Shown piece after piece: positions 11,507 to 22,300 of a DNA stretch of 64,000 nucleotides. A model generated the notes under the pieces. That model did not search any database, had not been told where the DNA came from, and saw nothing but the letters and a program-made list of their open reading frames with translations. Source of the DNA: Mastigias papua (Eukaryota > Cnidaria > Scyphozoa > Rhizostomeae > Mastigiidae); assembly GCA_964019165.1 (NCBI GenBank), contig OZ025277.1, forward strand, positions 10,773,534 to 10,837,533, read 5' to 3'. The position numbers and the translations under genes were made by a program. Every line of letters starts with the position of its first letter. Within the stretch, counting starts at the first letter, position 1.

Positions 11507-14500
11507 ATGGCTATGGGTTCGTCAGACGTATCAGATATCGAGGATATAACTGACTATGATAATGACGCTGTTGGCCAACCAGTAAGTCATTTGCTGTTCT
11601 TACTGTTAATTGGAATAGCTAGTAGAGAAATATTGTTAGTAGTACATCAGTATGACTGTAGGAAATACTTACCTCTATCTTGTTCTGTTTTTGCACTTTT
11701 GCACGTAAAAGTTATTACTTACTTCTGTAGCAAAAGCGACTACGTGGGAAGGGTGGCAAAGGATTCATCCTTTCTGCAAAGGAGAGGAATCGCTACGATA
11801 AACGACAGTTTCTTCAACTTGATGAAAAGGTAGAATTGCATTTGATGTTTTAAGTACAATTAATGTGATATAATACCCTTGATTACATTGCTGTTAGCAA
11901 ATTGTAGCCTTATAAATACAATTTACTTATAAAGTTGTACCTATGTTATAGCTGAAGAAATGGTTTGAACGAACCTCAATGCCAACAGTCTGTTTGTCAT
12001 TGACCAGAGGTGCAGATGGTGAAATTGTTGTTAGGTATTCAGGTATGATAAGAGGGTCTACCCACAATGCATTCACACAAATCAATTGATACTGGAGATT
12101 CTGCATTATTGCAATTTATTCCTCCAATTTATTCCTCCTGATTGATTATTTCATCTAGCTTCCTGTACTTTATTTCCATATTATTCATATGTTTCCTATT
12201 GCCATCCTTATGCCTGATTTATATGAATATTTGAATATTTCTATTGAATATTCCTATAATCAGTTACTTACTAAGAAGGCAGCCTTCCTTTGGTTGAGTA
12301 ATTTTGACATATAGACATTTATTTGAATTGATATCAGGAGCAGACTGTTTCAAAGATTTTGGGCGTGACCAGAATGTGCTTGAAAGATTTATCGAAATAG
12401 CAGTTTCTGGTCTTGAGGAAAGTGGGAGATTGCAGCAACATGAGCCCCATGCCAGCATGGAAGCAGAACCAAGCACTGAAGCAGGGCCAAGTAGCCAGTG
12501 TGATCAAGCATTAAGTAACAATCAACTTTTGAAATATTTCATCTAGATCATTGTGTGCTAGCTCCTTGATTTTTGGGCTTATATTTGTTCCACTCTACAA
12601 AGCATAATTTACTACATTATCATTCTACTATTCAGTCTAATGCAGTGTTATGTTGTTACATCCTTTTGGATATTATGGTCTCAGCTTGTGATAAGCCAAT
12701 TGGTTCTCCTCTGTCTGACTTAACAGTTTTCTTTTGGCAATAGATGTGGAATTAGAGAGAAGATTTGTAAACAGAGAGGGGTTACTAAACCTGCTGCCAT
12801 GAGGAAAGGCAAAGCTGATTTGCCAGATTGTTGGAAAAGGTAGTAGTGTCCTTTTTAAAGAGATTCTAGATTAGGGTGCAATTCATATTCATCCCTTCCT
12901 TTACATTCTTTCTATGGATGTTGCTAAGTTTACAATTTTTTAATGGAAAAGTGCTGTTGCAGGCAAGTCTTCAAGGGAGTGTTGGAAGGACAATAATAAG
13001 CCTTGTTGGTGGCCACCAATAGCTTTTCGATCACCAAATGTTGCTGGTCACAATCGTATGAAGGTTGCAGACATGGATATTGTCCTCTCTGCATACTGGG
13101 ACCACATTAGTTCAAGTGGGGACCACATTAGTTCAAGTGATGATATAGAGCTATATCATGAAATGAAAGAACAGTTTCAGGTGCATTTTACAGATTTTCT
13201 AAATTTTCATACTTGACTACACTCCTTACTTATGTTGGGATTTATGCATGCAGTTTACAACGTTACTTTACATTATTTGTTTCACCAAACAATAAATTCA
13301 CTACAACTAGAATGAAAGAATTCCTGTTTTAGTCTTCAAAGTGGACTCATGGTGATGCGTTGGATTTTTTGAAAAGAGTTGAAAGCACAAATGATGTTAA
13401 CTTTTTGGAGAGAGTTGTAGCTTTCATACCACAACACCGAAACCTAGAAGAAGTGGTGGCGAGTGCAGCAGATGTTATGGGGGATAATTTTTGGAGAAAC
13501 AATATAAATTTCTGGTGAGAAAAAAATTCACTTGTTTTATAGTAAATACACATTCACATGCATACACATACACATACACATACATACATACTATATTAAT
13601 GTATTTATTTTCGTGTGACATGCAGGTTACGGCATCAGGTTCCTGACAGTGTATTTGGAAGTTTAGAGCCAATGTTTGTGCTGCAGGATGGCAATGATTT
13701 ATTTCGCGCAGTTTCCATGCATATGTATGGGACAGAGATATGTTGGCCGTTCCTTCGCCTTTTTTGTGCAAAGTATGGAGTACAGCGAATGGAGAAAGTT
13801 TCACAAAAAGTAACTAATTACCAAGAAATTACTATCATCATGCTGTTTCTTATGGAATCTAGATGCAATAGAGTTATAGTGCCTGCTAGAAATATATCTA
13901 AATATGGGACTCCACAGGAGAGATTCTTCGTATATATCTTTATTGTGCCTGCTGTGGAGATTTTGAACTGCATATTCATCAAGATGCATTTACTATTCCC
14001 AAAGATTCGTTTTCCTACCCATGATAGACTAGTTACTTGTGATAGACTAGTAGTTAAGTACCATTCTTTGTTTCAGTTGAAGGAGGTTTCTGGTGGCTAT
14101 CCAGACAATGTTGGCAGTGATGCAGAACTAAAGACATTCTGCAAGAACGCTGCTTTGCTCTCCTTGCGATGTGACAGTGAAATTTGTGAGTTTTCCTGTT
14201 TGATTTACCTACTTCACAGCTCACTAACATACTGTAATGCGTGATGTTTTCCAAAAAGGAATCAATGTTTGGTAGACGCCAGAAAGTCTAGAAATATTCT
14301 AAATATATCTGCTACTGAACTAGTATGATACCTCCCCTTCCATACATATATCCTACATAACTCTCTATTTACGATGCTGCAATATTACTACATTGATTGA
14401 TTTTTAGCATTACTACATTTCATATTGGTATCGGAGTCTTTAGGGGTGACGATTAATTGTTACACACCCATTCCACTGCGGCATTATTGCATAGAGCATG

Positions 14501-15954
14501 AGAATTCGCTGGGGGTCGTTGAAGTTTTGTGGGCAGTGGATTTGAAGGGAAGACTGACACAGCGGTTTTACCCGTTGTTGCGGACAGATGTAAGTAGAGG
14601 TGATTGCTCGTCGTCTGCTTTATGCTACTATGCCGAAGAAGACATCCCTGAAAATGTAAGGATGAATTGCTGCAAATATTGCAGAAGATCCTTCCATTCC
14701 AAATGTTTGGGCATGCTAGTTGAGGAGCAACTGGAGGATCCTTGGTATTGTGGTTGCCATATTTCGCATGGAGATGTTGGTGTGTGAGTAATTGTGTTGC
14801 ACATGTTTTCTTATTGTATGACATTGTAATTATGAAGCCTTTCCGGGATTTCCATGAACGGCTAATTAATTATTTCGCGCATGACTTGTATGAATTAAAC
14901 TTTTGTGAGGTTGTTCTTAATCTTTAATAGAAAAAGACGATTCCTTACAGCAATTACATACAGCACTTTAGAAATATATACTACTATATAGTCCAAACAT
15001 GCCAAAAAATAGAATCCATTCCAAACCTAATTTCTTCTGTCTTATGTTCCTAGACCAGAGGCGTTTGCAACAATTGGTAGTATGAAGAGGCTGATCCAGT
15101 CATACTCTACAGGCATAAAAGTAAGTGCGTTTAATTTCAGCGTATTCCTTTACTAATTTTGGAAAATCTGTACCGTATTTTAAGGATAGGTAAGCAGTAA
15201 GTTTCAGGTCAGGGAAGTAACTTGTTATTTCTTGCAATTTGTAGCGGTATATTTCGAACTTGCTGAAGGGGAAGATATTCTCGTTTCGATTGCAAGTTAT
15301 TCGAAAAGAAGATGAAGCTTCCGTGCTGAACCATTGTCCAAAGCTCTTTTCATGGGTATTTGACACAATCGGGGTAAGTTACAGATCTAATTAATTATGT
15401 CATGGTATGCTACCTAGATTCTTCAATTCAGTGTAGGTTTCTGACAAGCACGGTATGGAGCATGTCTGTCTAGAGAGGAAATTCCTGATTTCTCATAGGA
15501 AAAGGTAGCTGTGACAATATCAGTACTTGCAATAAGCTGTTCCCCATCTTCTCTTCTAGGTTGTTTCCCTCTTACATGAGGTGGAAAGGATCGCGAGCTG
15601 CGATAAGCGATTTTCTGGGATGGAATTTGAGCGCAGAAGTCTAGTTTTGCAATACGCTCTTCTACCGGAGGTCATTTTCTAAACTGTGTTCATTTATAAT
15701 AGTAACATTTTTCACCCTATTTTTCAAGACACTATATTCCTTCAAATTCAGTCAAGAGAGGACAGAGGAGAATTTCTATCCGATGTTCACTTTGTTACAA
15801 GGCATTTTTTCTTGTTCTTATTTATTGTATCCTGAAGCAAGTTTTGATTGCCTTACAGGTCGTAGCTTATTTGATTCATAAGGAGAAAGACATTTCCCTA
15901 TATTGTGCGAGGAGCCTTGTGGAAAGATCCAAGCTGCATATGCTAAATGCTTAG
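11507..15954 (+). CDS. Multi-exon gene: OTU-like (vertnin-like) domain plus PHD-type zinc finger
   Basis: The exons I support are 11507-11581, 11731-11829, 11952-12042, 12338-12514, 12963-13180, 13333-13514, 13626-13809, 14077-14185, 14408-14783, 15054-15120, 15245-15373, 15560-15670 and 15859-15954. All have GT-AG borders, and the phases add up to 1914 nt (637 aa). The N-terminus is acidic, then basic ('QKRLRGKGGKGF'). A Trp-rich block ('CWWPPIAFRSPN') follows near residue 160. An OTU-like fold spans about 285-435, with 'LQDGNDLFRAVS' where active OTU enzymes have DGNC, so the catalytic Cys is Asp. A C4HC3-like PHD finger lies at about 446-495 ('NCCKYCRRSFHSKC', 'PWYCGC'). The C-terminus is helical ('YALLPEVVAYLIHKEK'). 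Vertnin-like proteins and PHD readers act in the nucleus, so a chromatin role is plausible inference. The gene may derive from a transposon. Confidence 0.8.
14408..14783 (+). CDS. Exon with the end of the OTU-like domain and the PHD finger
   Basis: This is the largest exon of the OTU/PHD gene. It starts after 'gatttttag' and ends at a strong donor GTGAGT (14784). The first half completes the OTU-like fold ('HFILVSESLGVTINCYTP' and 'VVEVLWAVDLKGRLTQRF'). The second half supplies the zinc-binding Cys and His residues. A good donor consensus (GTAAGT) also occurs in frame at 14597, between the two domains. Splicing there would yield a product without the PHD finger, but I see no phase-matched acceptor for it. 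Confidence 0.7.
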
Positions 15955-16163
15955 TTTAGTATTTCTACTCTTTGTCTGCCTTTACTTTTTTTTAAATACA
16001 TCTCTCTATTCGGTAAGTGTTATACCAGTTTTTATGAAAGCTCTCATCACTATTTCCTACGTATTGCAACGTTGCAAGGTATTGCAATGATGTATACAAT
16101 GATATCATCAATATAGTCAATGTTCTAACAACGAGTTCACCTGATGGGCAGTCATAGGCCACT
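15955..16163. other. Convergent intergenic spacer
   Basis: Only about 209 bp separate the stop codon of the plus-strand OTU/PHD gene from the stop codon of the minus-strand SWIM/KDZ gene. Their 3' untranslated regions therefore probably overlap or abut. No canonical AATAAA is obvious on either strand. Confidence 0.7.
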
Positions 16164-16372
16164 TCATGTACTTGGAGACAAAATTCTTCCCCCGCTTGCC
16201 TTTGCATTTCGATACCACAGAAAAATGGCTACATGTTTTTGAAAGTGCTCGTGTGTCATGTACGATACTTGATTCTTTAACTTTTTCAATTCAGCATTTC
16301 TTTGCTCATTTATCTGTGAGTTAACTTGTCTGAATTTAGGATAGCGTGACATGTTGTATGATTTTGCACATC
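16164..16372 (-). CDS. Terminal exon with candidate catalytic Glu (NEQRN)
   Basis: The exon follows 'tattcttgatag' and ends with TGA at 16164-16166. It reads 'GCAKSYNMSRYPKFRQVNSQ', then 'INEQRNAELKKLKNQVSYMT' and 'FQKHVAIFLWYRNAK'. The E-Q-x-N motif supplies the third acidic residue of the KDZ core. All three acids are present in this gene, so catalysis cannot be excluded. Confidence 0.85.
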
Positions 16373-19300
16373 CTATCAAGAATAAAGTTTTTATATTAGA
16401 ATGCTAAACGTTCCAGTCTCTGGTGTAGTGACATACTGGCAATTCAATGATGCAAGACATACTGGCAATCGTTATAGCTTGACTGTACGTTACAGGAGGG
16501 TGAAGAAAAATCTAGCAGATAGCATGCAATAATTTTCAGACAACTCTCATCATATCCCACCTGAGTGATTTTTCCAATGGAATCTGTCGACGACAAAACA
16601 TGTAGTTTTGAAGAACCCAGCATCCCTATTCAAGCTATATGCATGCAGATTGCAGGAGTTGTCGTAGATAATGGCGCTTGGTGCTGAAAAGAATACTTAT
16701 TCATACTCATTGATTTCAATAACTTTATAATTCTATCAACTTTATACTTCTGTCTATGTTTCCTATATCGAAAGTGTAGTCCATGCAGCATGCAACTACT
16801 GAATATTGCTATACATTTAGCATTCCATTTAGCATAAAGCCTAGTCGAACTTGATATTCCCTTTTTGGAAAGCGTAAATGGATACTTACCAAGAGGATAT
16901 CTTGTTCTGAAAGTGGTATAAGGAACATTTGGGGATTCTTGGCGATCCATTACTTGAAAACCATAGCAAATCCCTAGAAACCGAAATTTAGTTTCGAAAT
17001 TACATATATGCTGCAGGACGTGATTAGGGATCTGCCGTTCTCTGTTATCTGTTAAAATGCACTCGTGTAGTCATGTTAAGTAATGGTGTATGTTATCCGT
17101 ATTGGTTTATACTGTTAAATATGCACAATATACTGTAAGGCTTATTGCAGTTCACTGTTAAGTACATATGGATACAAATTATCAAGTTCTGTATATATTT
17201 CTCGGTGTGTCCACTTTCTATAATGCAGTAATGGTGTCTCAAAACAGGTATTGAAGGAGATAGCTGTCTTGGCTTACCGTGTTGGCAGTACACTGTGAAT
17301 AGTCCTGGCATTAACGGATTCTCTCCTTTAGTTGCGTTCTTAAGGCAGCTTTTCTTCTGATGCTGCATCGACGAATCTTGTTCATAGTTTCCACGGGAAC
17401 AAAGAACAGGCCAATTCGGGAAATAGGACATAGTCCCTGAACTTTCTTCCTCATTTGGTGGCGGTAGACGGAATGCTGCACTGGGAAAAGTTGCCTTACT
17501 TTTGCTTTCTAGCACTTCAAAAAGATCACTCCATTCTTTTGGCAATGCTGAGGATTTTAAGGTGCACAGAGCATCATAAATAATTGGTGAAATGCGTTGA
17601 ACTTCAAATAATGCATCAACATTTCCTCCAACTTCGCTATTTATTGACCGTATCGCAGAGAAGAATGAATCGGACGGTGGAAAATACGAGACTACTGGAG
17701 AGGCGGAGGACAAGCACAGTAGTAAATCGATGATTGCCTTTGGAATATCATACCAAGTATTAAAAGTGGCGTTGCACCACTTAAGGAATTGGCCAACAGC
17801 ACCATAATCTTTCTCAAGGCTATTGATTAAGGTAGCAATCTCATTACGGTCATTCGGCTTCTGTGCATATGTCTTCATAAGAAGTCTGATCTTCTTTTCT
17901 TTTATCATCGTTCGCTTCTCAAAACTAGTGCAAGAAAAGAGAAAAAGAATTCATGAATTCATTATATAGTATAGTTTATCAAAAAGTACCAACACTAAAG
18001 AGGGGAGGGGTCTTTCAAAAAACGCGCCTACCTGAATAAGCTTCAAAGGCATATTAATTGTGATGCCTACTAAGTGCCAAAAATTATATTTCAGAAACTA
18101 TAAACGCAAATCTAATGCTGAAAAAACCAACCTTGCTGTTATACTTGATATGTCTCGGGCATGCAGTACATTCTGCGTTGAAAATGCGTTGCTGAGCAAT
18201 AGATTCGAATATTTAGGCGGGTGGAATGGTGACATGAATGTAGGTACGCTATCTCCAAAAAGTAGAACAGCGTACAGAGGGAGAGGGGATTCAAAATCTG
18301 TGAATATTGAGCGGATGAGTGCTTCAATCCCCCAATGCATGCTTAATTTTTTTTTTCATTATAATTCAAGTTTACGCAGTTCACATACAACCTCAGAAGT
18401 TACACAAGAAACGATTACAGGACATAAAATATACAAAATTAACAGAAAGATATGGAAATAACAAGAAAAGGGAAGGGAGTACTGAAGAAGCGAAGGCAGT
18501 ACTGCACTTGACCTACACAGACCGCCAGTACGCATATAATGGCTGTCAGTCTTCACTGAATATAATGATTAAAAAAATTAAAACTTGTTTGTAAGCTTTT
18601 TGTAAACAAGAAATATTCCACACTGATCAATAATCATGAAATCAGTAACTTATGAAAATTCCGTGTGAATAGCTATAGACAGTTCACATTACAAGCATTA
18701 CATTAATACTTATCTTCCAGCCAATAGATTCCCATCTTCCTTCGGCAGAATACTCAAAGATCTTGCATACATCTTCTTAAACCCAAGTGTTGTTGCATCG
18801 CAAGAAACTACCGAAGGGTATTGACCACATTTGCTGCACAAAAAGCCACTGCTATAGTCGATGCTCAACAGGTCCAAAAACGCATACCAGGCCATTCTCC
18901 ATTGTTGGTAACTTATCATATTTATTGGCATATTACTTGCAGCTTGATGGTACATGCTCATTGACTCATAGAAGCCAACCAAACTTGAACTATAGAGAAC
19001 GTTCAAAATAAGAACTTGTTAACTATGCCTTAGCCATCGATTACATGTAATGCGATATGTAGTTCGAAAATATAAGAGTATACGCGAGTTTTTAACCTGA
19101 CTGCATTCATTATGTGGGGATAAGGCACCATTACACCAAGAAATATGTTGCTGTTTATCATATCAGCAATTCGTACATTTGGGGCCAAATTTTGACACCT
19201 GCTACAAACCCATTTTCAATCCTTTCCTATACTACAAATCACTCCCACTGTGTATAATGTTTTATTTTAGCGGAGTAGTACATTTCTCTCCTCTCCACTT

Positions 19301-22300
19301 AATAGCTTTTTCGATGATTTTCATCTTCGTACATGTAAGGCCAGATTTTGACACCTCTACAACAAACCAAAATCCTATTTAATTTATCACTCTAATCTTC
19401 ATATTTCGCACGTCACTTTGCATTTTACAAGAACATAGCACCTTAACCTTCAATACTGGATAGTTTCTTTTTATAAATTCCCTGTTCGTACATTGAGGAC
19501 CAGATTCTGACACTTCTACGACAAACCCTAATGCTAACCATTTTTCACTACTTTCCATAGTTTACAAACATGAGGAATGCTTGTCTTCTGGAAAGAGAGG
19601 TTTGTGTTTTCCCCTACTAACTTTCCTTTTTAAAGATTCCTACTTATCCTATGGAGTTCATTGGCTAACGACCATCACAAACATTTAATACATGTTCTAC
19701 CTTCAATGAGCATGTCACAAATATACTACTGTACCAATTAGAACTCATGAAATGTCACACTCTCGTCTTGCTATGGATAATATGGATTTTGAAGGAATAG
19801 TCGTTGCATTTGTTACATCTTAACACCCAGAGTATAGTATGTCTATTGAATTTACTGTACTGTACTTGCTAGGGGACCATACATATATGACGTCGGCAAA
19901 GAGGGGGGAGGGGGTACGACGAGTATAAGACTATTTTAGACGTTGTTGGGGGAGGGGGTTTTCCAGAATTTAGACGTTCCTTTTCTTTCTTTTACTTTTT
20001 CTGCAAAACACCACTGAATTATGTCAGTGTACAGCATGCGTTGTGGAATCAATGGAATAAAACACATTTTAGTCATACATTTATTTAATCATTTATTTTC
20101 TTCAATAACAACTCATTGCCATCATTACCTTTTCGACAACACTGACTAGAACGTGCAATAACACGCTAAGATTTTATATGCTTTGGAAGTACCATATTGC
20201 TTGTATTTGTAGCCAGAGAAAATAGTTTATTGTAGGAAGGTTTCAACTGATGACCAACTACAAGAATAACTTACTAAGCTCCCCTTCGAATAAGCCCTCC
20301 TATCAAATAAGCCCCCAAGGGAAAATCAAAACATAAAATAAATCTCCAGGAAAGCTAATTCGAGGATTTACGGTAACTATACTATCTTCTTTGTGACAAA
20401 TTTGATTTCTTTATTGCTTATTCTGATTACATCTGTGTATGGATGGGGGAGGGAGTAAAGCCATTTAGACGTCGTAAGGAGGGAGGATTTAACGATGACT
20501 ATGCCCGACAAAGGGGGAGGGGGGTCAACAATTGCTAGTTTTTTAGACGTCATAAATATATGACCCCTAAGCGGCGGCGATTCTACTGGGGGTCAGGGGG
20601 GACCACGTCCCCCTCAGAAATTTTCCTGGCCCCTCTACTGGCCCCCACTCTCACAGAAGGATTATGATTATTTCGGTGGGGTGAGAGACCTCTATCAAGG
20701 TGCAATTCTTCTTTACTTCATACCATAGCTATTTATCGCTCATTCGAAAAAGCTATTTTCACATAATATATCCTCGCTGTTGTCTTAAATAGTATGATAG
20801 TTATTGTCTTGCATAGAACTGGCTGTGACAATCAATGGGCTTGACGATTAAAGGGGCGTGGCCCTGAAAGTCCCCTCTAGTCTGCGATGATTGGCCCTCC
20901 CCGTGGCCCCCCTCCCCATTTCTTGAGGGCTGGAGTCGCCTGGAATCGCCCCTGTTGCTAATTGAGAAAAAATAGAGAATATAGCAATAAATTTACCTAT
21001 TTCCAGTCAAAAATCTAAATAAATAATCCTTCATAACGTCGTGACCAACCAAAAACTCTCCCATGTTCAGAATTCCTCTCCGTGAACCACAGTAATGCTG
21101 TTTAGCGTTGCAGGCACTGTTGGAACACACTTGTTTTGGAACTGTTGTTAGGAAAGAAAGAAAAGAGTGAGTGTATATTCATGGTTCAGTATGATTCCAA
21201 AACTTCACCATTTCGAATGCACTCCTCAAGAATCATTCTTCTGCATAAACATGCAATGAAAAGGGGAAAGATTTATAACAGGTAGCACTATGTTCACTTA
21301 TCGAGAAGAGAAATAGAACAGGCATTCATTAGTAGAATAATTGAAATGCTAACCATTTACGAATCTGATAAAACTCCGAGCTAAAAGCTTCTTTCCCAAT
21401 TCCCATTCAAGTTCACCTTTATAACTCGACCCACAAACAGTACAGCTATCTTTTGCAAAATCCGGTATAGCATATAGTTGGCCGTCAGAAAATTCTTCTA
21501 ATGCATCCTTGTATGTACCCTCAGCGACGCTTCTTTGAAGGGCTTCCGATCTCAAAGGGATTCTGCCGGTCGAAAGGGCCTTCCGACGATAGTGCCTTCC
21601 ATCACTGTCTTTATCGGGTTTATGCTCCTGAACGAACTGTAACAGAGGCTCTGGAGCGGACGAGCCATTCGATAACGCTTGTATTAGTTCTACGTGTCTA
21701 CAGCTATGTCTTCCATACAGACATGTGTGACACACAAACCCCTTGCGATCAAACCCAATGACGGAATCATCTGATTTTCTTTGTATAACAACTAGTGGGT
21801 CACTGCAATTTTCCACCACACTGACATCAGGGAACTCCTTGAATTTCAAAGAAAGACATTTTTCTACAACAATACCAGTATTTTCCATAGAAATAACCAA
21901 ATAGTCTCATACTTCTACTTAAATATTTTTATGCATGCGAAGGGCTTTCCAACTGAATTTTAAAAGCGCTCTTACCTCAGTATAACCATGTTCCTCTTCT
22001 TCAACTAGGATAAGATGCAATAAGTTATAAGTGGCTTCTTCATGAAAGACATCAAAGGTGATCATCAAATAAGTCATAAATAGAAATTTATGCCATCACT
22101 CATACCAACCGTAGCAATTTTATGCTACATAAAATTCCTCCTACCAAGATTCTGTCATAATTTTCTGTAAATGTGCGAATAAACATTCACGATATACCTC
22201 TCTCACGTTCCAAAGGCTGCATTCCATTACTCTCATCCCAACTTTCAATTGAGGGTATGGTGACATTTAAGTGCAGACATTCAGGATACTCGGAACGAAG

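Noticed and set aside
12744..12839. Extra exon in the OTU/PHD gene ('CGIREKICKQRGVTKPAAMR')
   Set aside because: It has usable splice sites and an open frame, but including it breaks the reading phase with the next exon. Skipping it gives a phase-perfect model. It may be an alternative or decayed exon.
15437..15504. Extra exon in the OTU/PHD gene ('VSDKHGMEHVCLERKFLISH')
   Set aside because: Including it shifts the following exon into a frame with a stop. Direct joining of 15373 to 15560 keeps phase.
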